Assembly: GCF_000003815.2 (NCBI RefSeq)
Contig: NW_023365702.1
Location: 1 to 64,000 of the forward strand
DNA: 64,000 nucleotides
Origin: Branchiostoma floridae
Taxonomy: Eukaryota; Chordata; Leptocardii; Amphioxiformes; Branchiostomatidae
Direction of reading: 5' to 3'
This document shows positions 11,001 to 19,345 of this stretch, one piece after another. The notes under the pieces were generated by a model. It was not told where the DNA came from, searched no databases, and saw nothing but the letters and a program-made list of their open reading frames with translations. A program made the translations under genes and the position numbers. Numbering within the stretch: position 1 is the first letter of the stretch; each line of letters starts with the position of its first letter.

Positions 11001-14000
11001 AAAACACACATCGCGCAATTCATCCCAAGGTGAATGCCACAAAATTCGGCTGATTATGTATTCATTGACACATTATCTATTGGAAAACAAGACTCCCATC
11101 TGGAGTGGAATGGCCCTTTAAGGACAGCTAATGCTGAAGATTGGAGTCTGCATAGATAAAAAAAAGGTGCTTACCTCTGAAGGCGTACGTCTTGCCGTCC
11201 TCTGTGATGGTGATGGCGTCCAGCTCTCCGCTGCAGGTGTCCGGGACGTCAGGGTTTGGGTTCGGGTTGGGAGTCATGCCGGCGTCGGGTCGCGGAGTGG
11301 GGCGCTCCATATCTGGCATACCTATGATACAGAAAGCGCATTTTTGTCTTTTCTATTTGCTTTTGGACAGACAAGGACAATATGGCACTGCACTCAAGTT
11401 TGAAACTTATATTAACAGTGCCACTTACAGGGTAAGGGTACAGGCAGAAGGTAAAGGTAGTCTTTTACCTCCCCGACCGAAGTCAGGTACCCATTTTTAC
11501 AACTGGGTGAAGTGAGGAAGGTCGTGTTAAGTGCCTTTCCCAAGGGCATAACGTCGGGGGCACGGCGGGGATCGAACTCAGGACCTATAGATTCCGAGAC
11601 GAACGCTCTACCAGTTACGCCACGCCCGACGCCACGGAAGCGCTCAGAAAGCGCATTCAGTATAATCTTTCAAATAGCGCTCCAGCACTACGGCATCTCT
11701 GGTAATCTTTTGTCTTTGCTTCAAGCCTTCCTTACACAAAGGACCCAGGCAGTTGTCCTTGATGGGGAGTCCTCGAAACACACAAAGGTTTTGTCGGGAG
11801 TGCCCCAAGGAACTGTTCTGGGACCCCTCTTGTTCCTACTTTACATAAATGATTTACCTGATATTGTTGGGTCCAACGTGCGTTTGTTTGCAGACGATTG
11901 CCTGCTTTACCGTATTATTGAACACAAAAGTGACGTACAAGGCTTACAAGCTGACCTTGACGCACTGACCCATTGGCAAAACCAATGGCAGATGTCCTTT
12001 AATCCATCTAAGTGCCACACACTTCATATAACTCACAAACGTAAACCAATCATTTCTCAATATGTTCTTTGTTCAGAAAACCTTACAAGTGTCAAAACCC
12101 ACCCATATCTTGGTGTCCAGCTATCTCATGACATGAAGTGGGACACACATATAAAGTATGCAACTGGTAAAGCGAATCGAATACTGGCGGTCATTCGCCG
12201 CAACTTACAGCACTGCCCACCACGGGTCAAATCAACATGCTATAAGGCGTTGGTGCGCCCGCACCTGGAGTACAGTGCAGCAGTGTGGGACCCCCATACT
12301 ATCAGTGGGGCCCAGGCACTAGAAAGAGTGCAGCGTAGAGCGGCAAGAGTGACCGTCAACGATTATCGCAGAACCAGTAGTGTATCAGAAATGCTCAAGA
12401 GCCTACAATGGCCACTCCTCGCTGACAGAAGGAGAGACGCACGTCTAATCACTCTTTACAAAATTGTGAATGGTATCATTAACATACCTTCAGCCCAGTA
12501 CCTTAAACCAGCCCAACGCAGAACCAGAGGAAGTCACATGTTTAAGTATCAGTTAATAACAGCTAAAAGAGACTGTTTTAAGTTTTCTTTTTTCCCTCGC
12601 ACGGTTGTCGAGTGGAACGGACTGCCGGGGCACACTGCCCAGGCCCCGTCAGTCGAGGCCTTTAAGGCCGGTTTGGCTGCCTTGCCCTAATCCGCAAGCC
12701 CCCCCCCCCCCTCAGTGACACCCCAGCGGGGTTTTTGGAGGGTACAGAAGATGAAGATGAAGAAGCGCTGTGCACGTAGTCGTTTTTGTGAAGATCGTCC
12801 TGGATGATAATGATACTAGCGACGGAACAAGGAATACAAGAGAATAAGCGGTCCGAATATCAACTTCCAATTTGTCAAGAAAAAAAGTGAAGAGCAAATC
12901 CTTAAATTTGAAGTAGCCTTATCGAAACTATGCATTCATGGTACAGTAGAGGAACGATTGTTGGATACAGTAGAATCCGCTTAATTTTACGATCTATTTG
13001 CCAGTGAATTTCGTGCAATTATCCGGTTGGTACAATAATGCGAAGTTATCTAGCTGGGCCGCACAGGTTTGGGATTTTTTAATTCCGTGCAGTTAACAGA
13101 AGTGTGCATTAATACGTTGTGCAATTAACTGACTTCTACTGTATATGACTTAAATCTACTTAAATCTATCACAACTGAAAGCTGATCTCACCATACAGCA
13201 TCTGTATCCCTGCGATATCGTCAGAGTGGAGCACGAAGTCGGGCTCGTAGCCTCGGTAAAAGGGCGCCATGAGGGCGTCTGAGATTTCGGAGTGGGACAG
13301 GCCCAGGGAGTGGCCGAACTCGTGAGCTGCTACTTGTAACAGGTTCGTTCCTGTGGGGAAGATGTGATAATGCTGTGAGTGTAGTGCTCCCTTTTCAGAT
13401 GTAACAGCTTAGTTCCTGTGGGGAAGATGTGATAATGCTGTGAGTGTAGTGTTCCCTTAACGTTTTCAGATATACACAATGTTCCCTTTTCAGATATACA
13501 CAATAAAAAGAGCGGTCGTTCACACACAAGGAGAGCTAATTTCGAAAGCGATTGAATGCGTTTTCTTTGTCAGGTAGAGTTAACGCTAGTTCACCTTTAT
13601 TCAGAGGGTAACCAATATCCGTTGTATTTAACACCAGGGTATTTCGGGATATCAAGTTGACGGACGGACGTCTCAAACTGCATTATAATGAAAAAAATGT
13701 CCACCGTCCATCAACTTCATATCCCTAAACATCATGTTTTAGGTACAACGGATATAGGTTACCCTGCGCATAAAGGTAAACTAGCGTTACCAATTGCAAG
13801 TTCATGACATTGTCGTCCAAAAACGTGTCACTTTATGAACGTACATAAGCCTGCGAAGCTGTGCGTCTTTGTGTGACACCCAGTTCCCCAATAATGACCA
13901 ATAATGTTACAAGTGTCTCCAAACGATAAATGTGTCGGCACATCAGTGACATGTGTCAGTTTCAGTATTGTACCTAGAGATGTGTACCTAAACAAATTTT

Positions 14001-17000
14001 ATTTACAGGTACAGGTACACGGGTTATGGTACAGGTCCGGACCTGTACCTATACACGTTTGATAAAGTATATATAAGTTAAACATGTAGATAAGTGTTTT
14101 TTTTAGTGATAAGTCATCTTTGTATGGGGAATCACATATTTGAATCGCAATGCAATTTCTTTGCAAGTTTCAACTGCAAGATTATTACAATTGTCATCGT
14201 GATTTGATATGTACTTATCTGTGGCCTTAAAGATGGTGCCTGCAAGTGCTTTAGTGTGTTTAGGTACAGGTACAAGTACACAGATGTTTAGGTCTGGACC
14301 TGTACCTAAACAATTTTTCAGGTACGGTACAGGTATGGGTATTTAGGTACACAGCCCTAAAATTTGTACCTTGTACCTGAGGAAGTTTTGACTGTCCATT
14401 GTTCCGACTCGTCGAAGTGGGTGTCGCCCCCGAACTGAGGGAAGAACGCATGCGCCAGCGTGCCCCCCGGCCCGTCGAAAGGCGCGCCGTCCCCGTGTTC
14501 GATGGGCGCAAACTTGATGACGATGTCGGCTTGGGTGGGCGGGCTCACTCTGGTGAACGTCAGGGGGGTTTGTTCCTGCCACAGCTTAACATGAAATAAA
14601 ACGTTTATTAATTAAAGTCGAGTAGATAGCAGCGTCTACAGAAATCACAAATACCTGCCCCGTAAATTAAAAAGGTCTTCATGGGAGGTCCCGACAACGA
14701 TTTACGATAAATTTAGAAGAACCCACTAACTGAAAACTCGCTATCACGGCAAACTCCCTTCCACAGCAAACTCCCTTCCTCGAAAAACTCCCTTTCCCGG
14801 CACAAGAGAACCTAGCCAACGTTGAAAATCGCGCGCACACCCACACACACACAAAAAATAGCCCGTCCGAAGACTGCAAGGGAGTCTACATCTGCAGTAC
14901 CTGAAAGGCTCGCGTGATGGCCTCATCGACGTCGCCCTTTCCCAGGTCAGGCGTGTAGTCGGCATCAGCGAGACTCCAAGTCAGGTCCCGCTTGGGCCAG
15001 GTGCTTCCCTGCAGCGCGTACCGGCGGCGCCGGCGGGCCATCCCGCGGGAGTGGGTGCCTATCATGTCCGGCACACCGCACCGGGGCATCGCCATCATGG
15101 CCATGGTTTCATTGTCAAGCTTACCTACATGGGCAAAATCACTCGTCAGCTTTATGCATTCGTTTTAAGCTAAGGGCACAATCCGCCGTACGTGCAAATA
15201 CGTGCTGTCTACGTGCCAAAACGTGGGCAATCTATTGGGATCCGTAAGTGGTAAGTACCGCCTCCGTACGAACTCGTAGGGAGTCCGACGGATTTTTAAG
15301 CACGAAGACACGCCTTAGAACTTTACGTGCAGGCAAAACTTGTGCCATCGGGCTGCGGGTTGTGCCCTTAGCTTAACAGACAGCCACTGTACATGTACTT
15401 TCGAGGAAAGCGTGATACCGAATTTATAAACATAGATGAAACATTCTTGGTCAAACAACAAGAGACAAGTTTTTACCTGTCACTGTAATGTTTGCGAATT
15501 CCTGGAACATAGAGATGGCTTCCCTCATGGCGTCCTCGCTCTGCAGCTGGCCCGTCTGCATGGACGGCGGATCCATGTAGCCGAAATTCATCAGGTAGTT
15601 CTGAGGAACAGAGAACGTTACAAGATGTCAATCAAATCTACAATCTTAACCATAGAATAAACTCACAAGAATGCACGTTAGTAAGTGTAACCGTGGTGTT
15701 CAAGGACTGCTTAACGAAAGACAACCAAACGGCTTGGGTTCGATCCCGGCTGGCGGCATGTTGTTTCTTTCTGTTCTACTCGCCCCTCTGGTTGTTTCAG
15801 TACAAACTCCAACTCGTGCAGAAGCGTTTATTGACAATGAAAGCTTGTGACAAGTTGTGTGAAAAAATGCCCCACCCCTTTGCCCAAACTTTCGCCTGTG
15901 AACCAGCGGATATTATAAACATCCTCTTTCGGTCTTCGCCAGGATTGGGGATGCATGCAAATCGAAAACTAAGCCACGTTTGGGATTGTTTTCTCACCGC
16001 AAAAGCGCCACCTACATCGGCTACATATAGCGGTGAGAAGCAGAACTCCAGTTAGAAGCTCTGACGAAGGTGTCTCAGAGACACCGAAACGTAAGCCAAG
16101 TAAGTAACCACTGGTTGTGTAAAAAGAATTCTCCTTCATCTTATATTCTACCAACCTGACGAAACTATTTTCGGAAAAGGTAACTGGTTGGACAACTCAG
16201 TGCCAGGCGCAGAACGTGCCAGACTACGCAACCTACAAAGGAATGATATCAAGGTGTAATACTGTAACAGTGCTGTTCAAGGACTGCTAAACCGAAGACG
16301 CCTAATTAAACGACTTAAGCCTTTTGGCCGAACGGTTTGCACGTTCGATTTGTTATCTGCCGACCCGGTTTCGATCCCGGATGGCGTCATGTTGTTTCTT
16401 TTTGTTCTTACTCGCCACTCCGGATTTCTACTATACGACGAACCCTGGATTATGGATGTCTTTTTTTCTCTCGCCCTCTGGTGGCAAACATTGTTGACGG
16501 TTCGCTTTCTGGTGGGTGGGGTGGTGGTTTCACGTGTAATTTGGCTAATTCGTCTCAAGGGTTTCGTATTCAAAAATGGTTCCCACAACCTTTTAACCCA
16601 CAGCCCCTGTCATGGTAAAATCCAAAGGTTGGTTAATTTGCTGTTTCCTTTTTGTTGATTCTTTGATTGCTTTTATTTGCATGAGAAAGGTGGGCGTCTC
16701 CGACTTAGTCAATTTATTCGTTGGTTGGTACACCCCTACCCCTAGGGAGACCATTCAGTTGAATGGTGGGCTTCTCCGACTTAGTCAATTTATTCGCTAC
16801 TATTTCATTTCAGTTTGCTTTATAATTCGTTCCTTTTCGTTTCTTTTCGTTCCCTTTAGTTCTCTTTAGTTCCCTTTCGTTCCTTTTCGCACTTTCGGTA
16901 CTTTCTTTTTCGTTCCTTTTCGTTTCTTTTCGCCCTTTCGGTAGACCCCACTCTAGTGCAGTCTCCGTCAAGCTGTACAGTAAAAACAAAAACTTCGGGG

Positions 17001-17850
17001 CTCCTTGCGTATATCCACCTGTGCCATGGCCCGGTTATAATGCTCGCACGTCATGACTTTAAACTACGCGCAATGTACTTAAACCACAATGTATGGTGCT
17101 GAAGAATTCCACAAATTTGGCAGAACAATGGTTGACATAATATTATTTATAGTGCTCTTCCCTTGTCTTTATGTGTGACTGGGAAATCCTTATCTACCCA
17201 TCTCCTCACTCTTGATGCCCGAGTGAGCTTTTAGCGACCTTAGGTCAAAACAGAGTCGGGTTTAGCAGTACCAAAAACACACAATTGAAGTTAGAAAAGA
17301 AACGAAAAAAGTCTGGTCTGTTAGTATGACTGGTACTATCTGTTTAAAACGGAAGTATCGGGCGAACATGATAGAAATGGAACAAATAGAAGAGAACACC
17401 AGCCAGAGAGTATAGCCGGGTAGGGAATAGTGCGCGGCCTGCGAAATCTGTGAGGGGTCGCGTACTGTTCCCTAGTCGGCTATACTTCTCTGGCTGGCTT
17501 AATCTCCTATTTGTTCCATTTCTACAATTTTTCCAGCGACCCGGAGTCTGGTAGAGACTAAAAACCTAGCAGAGATCAGTAATATCACTGCTCTGGGACC
17601 ACTTACACTGTGTCCTGTCAGGAAATGCCGTAGTTTATGGACGAAAAGTCGCGCATTCTGACTGGAAAACTGATCCTAGTGGGGGAACGTACACTATATA
17701 GTCACATACAAATGTAGTTCTGTATTAAAGTATCATCAAATACCGGCAGAAACATGTTGAGCTTACCATTCCCCCCTGCATGGTCATGTCGGCCAGGGCG
17801 CAGCCGAACACGGCCGACACCAGCACGGCCAGAAACGTGCAGGAGTTCAT
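5091..17850 (-). CDS. Matrix metalloproteinase with furin site, hemopexin domain and GPI-type tail (MMP-A)
   Basis: Secreted zinc endopeptidase predicted to be tethered to the cell surface. Ten exons: 17850-17767, 15600-15477, 15124-14901, 14584-14377, 13350-13192, 11321-11175, 10161-10022, 9097-8959, 7607-7468, 5315-5091. All have AG/GT borders and compatible phases, giving 1590 nt (529 aa). Order: signal peptide ([20 protein letters not shown]), propeptide with cysteine switch PRCGVPD, furin-type RRRRR then YALQG, catalytic domain with [11 protein letters not shown] and Met-turn ALMAP, Pro/Asn-rich hinge, and four hemopexin blades bounded by the Cys of DTCSGEL and WFGC. The end is hydrophobic ([17 protein letters not shown]), as in GPI-anchored MMP17/25; GPI anchoring is inference. 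Introns are full of MITEs and LINEs. AATAAA lies at 4883-4888. The paralogue MMP-B is 42 kb to the right. Confidence 0.93.
5302..5815 (-). repeat. 52-bp minisatellite, 10 units, repeating the last-exon splice acceptor of MMP-A
   Basis: Units begin at 5311, 5363, 5415, 5466, 5518, 5569, 5621, 5673, 5725 and 5777 (spacing 51-52). On the minus strand each reads TTTTCCGTACTACAG then GGCAGCCAGTACTGGCG, that is, a pyrimidine-rich acceptor plus the first codons of exon 10 (GSQYWR). The unit nearest the gene is the real exon 10 border. The MMP-B array has 16 units. Confidence 0.92.
5816..5945 (-). mobile_element. 3' end of a LINE (minus strand)
   Basis: Minus-strand CAATAAACGCATTCATTCAT, a short ATTC-repeat tail typical of CR1-like LINE 3' ends, followed upstream by about 110 bases of 3' UTR-like sequence. 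The same fragment lies next to the MMP-B array at 48306-48380, so it predates the duplication. Confidence 0.5.
6850..7058. mobile_element. Long-hairpin MITE (ctagttcacctttat family)
   Basis: Ends TAGTTCACCTTTATCCG and CGGATAAAGGTGAACTA are inverted copies; inner arms GGTAACC / GGTTACC and tccgtt / aacgga extend the hairpin. In intron 9 of MMP-A. Family members are at 13586-13784 and 49646-49845. The rest of 5946-7460 holds AT-rich intronic sequence absent from MMP-B, in which I see nothing coding. Confidence 0.65.
7640..7968 (-). mobile_element. Retroposed 3' fragment in MMP-A intron 8, antisense-free orientation unknown source
   Basis: Insertion present in MMP-A and absent from MMP-B, flanked by the 6-bp duplication AATTGT (7634-7639 and 7969-7974). 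The minus strand carries an open reading frame ending at 7744 (residues [16 protein letters not shown], then FWKSYCQVH) followed by a 3' UTR-like stretch and AATAAA near 7650. It resembles the 3' end of a retrotransposed gene or LINE. I do not recognise the protein. Confidence 0.5.
8114..8361. mobile_element. hAT-type MITE (TACCCTGGGAGCCA ends)
   Basis: Inverted ends TACCCTGGGAGCCA and TGGCTCCCAGGGTA, flanked by the 8-bp duplication ATGCAATG (8106-8113 and 8362-8369). MMP-B has the single-copy empty site near 49175. An 8-bp duplication points to the hAT superfamily. 248 bp, no coding. Confidence 0.85.
8496..8950. mobile_element. hAT-type MITE inserted on the exon 8 splice donor of MMP-A
   Basis: Ends TAGGGCTGGGTACC and GGTATCCAGCCCTA are inverted, flanked by ATGCTCAC at 8488-8495 and 8951-8958. 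The duplicated 8-mer, read on the minus strand as GTGAGCAT, is the exon 8 donor itself. MMP-B keeps the empty site at about 50044-50051. Related elements lie in intron 1 of each zinc-finger gene. Confidence 0.88.
9241..9296 (-). repeat. Partial duplicate of MMP-A exon 8 acceptor region
   Basis: Repeats the junction at 9078-9125: taacgccagtactggtcacc then ctggagaagtg and a gatcagtcagttggt tail. It carries a second copy of the acceptor (CTCCAG) and the first exon codons, upstream of the true exon 8. Not seen in MMP-B. Confidence 0.7.
9297..9575. mobile_element. TIR element shared by both MMP copies (A copy)
   Basis: Inverted ends ACCTGGAATCCAGTCT and AGACTGGATTCCAGGT, about 279 bp, flanked by imperfect copies of agtcagttggt. 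The MMP-B copy at 50223-50501 has an 11-base perfect flank repeat. Present before the gene duplication. Confidence 0.7.
9721..10004. mobile_element. Foldback element with perfect 49-bp arms
   Basis: Arms at 9722-9770 and 9921-9969 are exact reverse complements (ttcttgaaatagttgaac... on the left). The insertion including a 35-base extension is flanked by AATCACATGT (9711-9720 and 10005-10014). MMP-B has the empty site at about 50631-50640. It lies 7 bases from the exon 7 donor region in intron 7. Confidence 0.82.
10182..10356 (+). mobile_element. LINE fragment, reverse transcriptase C terminus
   Basis: Plus-strand reading includes [20 protein letters not shown], the conserved tail seen after the RT domain in CR1/L2-like LINEs. 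The same fragment is at 54223-54396 beside MMP-B exon 7, so it predates the duplication. It lies in intron 6, directly upstream of exon 7. Confidence 0.65.
10366..10509. mobile_element. Palindromic MITE, internally deleted (A copy)
   Basis: Long near-perfect inverted arms: left contains gaaaatcgatcggacgacga and gtctgcgagctct, right contains their complements. The MMP-B copy (55300-55481) has a longer centre including gcatgaccctg on both arms. It lies in intron 6. Confidence 0.8.
10580..11117. mobile_element. piggyBac-like MITE (TTAA target duplication)
   Basis: Ends AGGGGCATTCCACTCCA and TGGAGTGGAATGGCCCT match as inverted repeats at 16 of 17 positions, flanked by TTAA (10576-10579 and 11118-11121). 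MMP-B has a single TTAA in the empty site (cgcccttaaggac, about 55546). TTAA-specific insertion is the hallmark of piggyBac-type elements. 538 bp, no transposase. Confidence 0.85.
11343..11644 (-). mobile_element. tRNA-derived SINE in MMP-A intron 5
   Basis: Minus-strand head (from 11632) has an A box (GTGGCGTAACTGG) and B box (GAGTTCGATCC) of a tRNA promoter, then a body with cccttgggaaaggcactta and tcacttcacccagttgt. The insertion is flanked by CAGAAAGCGCATT at 11330-11342 and 11645-11657. Not a working tRNA gene: the head runs straight into the SINE body. Confidence 0.8.
11682..12763 (+). mobile_element. 5'-truncated LINE (CR1/L2-like), only in MMP-A
   Basis: Plus-strand element in intron 5, flanked by AGCGCT (11676-11681, 12764-12769). 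MMP-B has the uninterrupted site near 56200. The 3' end is a short-repeat tail (agaagatgaagatgaag), as in L2/CR1 clades. It retains most of the reverse transcriptase. Confidence 0.9.
11683..12690 (+). pseudogene. Reverse transcriptase, N-terminally truncated
   Basis: Begins inside the RT palm ([17 protein letters not shown]) and is open to its natural stop. It shows [20 protein letters not shown], the catalytic box [10 protein letters not shown] (FADD), the later conserved CHTLHI and YLGVQL, and the C-terminal [12 protein letters not shown]. The endonuclease and RT fingers are missing through 5' truncation, so it cannot mobilise itself. An open frame upstream, back to 11512, is SINE sequence and not part of the protein. 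The absence of stops over 335 codons suggests a recent insertion. Confidence 0.85.
13586..13784. mobile_element. Long-hairpin MITE (ctagttcacctttat family), MMP-A intron 4
   Basis: Ends CTAGTTCACCTTTAT and ATAAAGGTAAACTAG form a hairpin; flanked by CG on both sides. MMP-B has the empty site (agttaacgttacc) near 57382. Same family as 6850-7058. Confidence 0.75.
13975..14359. mobile_element. hAT-like element next to exon 4 donor of MMP-A
   Basis: Inverted ends TAGAGATGTGTACCTAAA and TTTAGGTACACAGCCCTA (approximate), with ggtacaggtac-rich subterminal repeats. Absent from MMP-B (about 57813). Its right end lies about 17 bases from the exon 4 donor. Confidence 0.65.
15165..15376. mobile_element. 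MITE in MMP-A intron 2 with TTAAGCTAAGGGCACAA ends
   Basis: The 17-bp ends are perfect inverted repeats including TTAA, compatible with a TTAA target duplication. 212 bp. The element at the corresponding place in MMP-B (59163-59498) is in the opposite orientation and longer. Confidence 0.8.
15966..16176. mobile_element. Penelope-like-element debris, MMP-A intron 1
   Basis: Segment absent from MMP-B (about 60325). It contains the hammerhead-like core at 16056-16099 and, downstream, ggttgtgtaaaaagaattct and ctaccaacctgacgaaact, a layout repeated at 25071-25190 and 41640-41670. Assignment to Penelope-like elements rests on their known habit of carrying hammerhead ribozymes. An SINE-like piece with the box gggttcgatccc occupies 15684-15802. 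Confidence 0.4.
16056..16099 (+). ncRNA. Hammerhead-ribozyme-like core
   Basis: CTGACGA (16061-16067), a 7-bp stem GGTGTCT/AGACACC with a 3-base loop, then GAAAC and GTA. This matches the CUGANGA..stem II..GAAA order of a type I hammerhead. Stem I is not convincing, so activity is doubtful. Confidence 0.4.
16250..16440 (+). mobile_element. tRNA-like SINE head, MMP-A intron 1
   Basis: A box-like TTGGCCGAACGG and B box-like GGTTTCGATCCCGG at tRNA spacing, followed by gcatgttgtttctttttgtt. A homologous copy is in MMP-B at 60400-60560. Degenerate and followed by a SINE body, so not a tRNA gene. Confidence 0.5.
17372..17522. mobile_element. Palindromic MITE, MMP-A intron 1
   Basis: Arms of about 60 bases: AGAAATGGAACAAATAG, CCAGCCAGAGAGTATAGCC and GGGAATAGT on the left, their complements on the right. 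Absent from the matching part of MMP-B (about 61285). Confidence 0.75.
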
Positions 17851-18403
17851 CCTGTCCGGTCCTCTCAGCAGACGACGAAAACACTTGTGAAGAGTTGGAG
17901 ATACTTGAGTCTTCCCTGTGCAGGTAAAACCTGTCCGGTCCTCTCAGCAGACGACGAAAACAGTTGTGAAGAGTTGGAGCTACTTGAGTCTTCGCTGTGC
18001 GGGTAAAACCTGTCCGGTCCTCTCAGAAGACGACGAAAACAGTTGTGAAGAGTTGGAGCTACTTGAGTCTTCCCTGTGCAGGTAAAACCTATCCGGTCCT
18101 CTCAGCAGACGACGAAAACAGTTGTGAAGAGTTGGAGCTACTTGAGTCTTCCCTGTGCAGGTAAAACCTGTCCGGTCCTCTCAGAAGACGACGAAAACAG
18201 TTGTGAAGAGTTGGAGCTACTTGAGTCTTCGCTGTGCGGGTAAAACCTGTCCGGTCCTCTCAGAAGACGACGAAAACAGTTGTGAAGAGTTGGAGCTACT
18301 TGAGTCTTCCCTGTGCAGGTAAAACCTATCCGGTCCTTTCAGCAGACGACGAAAACAGTTGTGAAGAGTTGGAGCTACTTGAGTCTTCCCTGTGCAGGTA
18401 AAA
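17851..18403 (-). repeat. 79-bp tandem array (7 units) abutting the MMP-A start codon
   Basis: Units start at 17851, 17930, 18009, 18088, 18167, 18246 and 18325, exactly 79 bp apart, with only a few substitutions. The first unit touches the ATG at 17850-17848. It would be the 5' leader if transcription starts at the TATA-like box near 18437. Confidence 0.92.
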
Positions 18404-18560
18404 TCTAAGACACGCCCGGCTCGACACGCCCCTTTTGTACCCTCTCACGGGTCGGTTGCCTCGGGTGAGTGCGTCATACTACCCGCCATTCCAAATATGG
18501 TCATCGCTTTGTGGACAGGTGGGCGGAGCAACAGTGTACGTCATAAAACGTCAGGTGATT
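18404..18560 (-). promoter_or_regulatory. Candidate MMP-A promoter
   Basis: Minus strand: a perfect serum-response CArG box CCATATTTGG (18491-18500), CRE/AP-1-like TGACGTAC and TGACGCACTCA, CACGCCC boxes, and a TATA-like GTACAAAAGGG (about 18432-18442), placing a start just before the 79-bp array. Motif matches only. Confidence 0.4.
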
Positions 18561-18889
18561 CGCCCCAAATCCCACGAGTCACAACAAGCAGACAAAGGGA
18601 AATAGTGGGTGGCCAGGTACACTTAGAAGTCGTGAGCTATATTTAGCCATGTTAGTAATGCGTCACGACGAGATGGCCGGAAGGGTTCTTCTCTGGCGGC
18701 CTGACAACAAGAGAAGACTTGGCCAACCATCCCTTAAGAGGGTGATTTAGGAAGATGTTGGCCTCCAATACGGAGACCTCCTGTCGACTGTCATGGGCGA
18801 CAGAGTCGTCTGGGGGGATTTCACCTGTCACCTGACAAGGATGACTGAACTGAACTGAGTAATGGCTGTGGTGCAACTTCTGCGAAGTC

Positions 18890-19345
18890 AAAAGGATAAT
18901 GAAGTTTATTGCATATTCATGCCCTCTTGGGGCTAAATGCAGTAAGACGCATACAGATAGTCTGATAAGTAAGCTATTCTATGTTCTACTTACGTCTACA
19001 TGTTTCTTTCCTCTTCTTAAAACATGTGGAGACGAACTTACAGAGTTCTTCTATCAAATCATAGTTAGCTGATGACATTAGATATTTGAAAAAGTCTTCT
19101 TTTGTTAGTTGTGCATATTTCTGTTTTGCAATTGTAGTTAAAAAATTTGCAAATACAAAGGTATTGCGTATATCTTTGTACAGTGAACATTCTAGAAGAA
19201 AGTGCACTTCATTTTTATATACCTATAGTTCTTATCACAAAACATACATAGTCTATCATTTGGAGGAGTTTGGGTGTATCTACCAGCTTCAATTTGTAGA
19301 GGATGATCGCTGATCCTTAGTTAGTCATGGCTCGGCGATAGCTAA
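18890..19345 (-). mobile_element. LINE 3' fragment, frameshifted
   Basis: Minus strand: ISDHPLQIEAGRY, then CMFCDKNYRYIK, a one-base frameshift near 19210, then HFLLECSLYKDIRN and a stop at 18986, the Cys/His C-terminal motif found after the RT of many LINEs. The AATAAA-like 3' end is near 18903. Confidence 0.65.

Noticed and set aside
11560-11632. tRNA gene (also at 49500-49557, 49960-50027 and 60470-60545)
   Set aside because: A and B boxes are present, but the acceptor stems do not close well and each runs into a SINE body; flank repeats show retroposition.
11512-11681. N-terminal 57 codons of the open frame leading into the MMP-A intron 5 reverse transcriptase
   Set aside because: This part is SINE sequence and intron; the LINE begins at 11682, as fixed by the AGCGCT target duplication.
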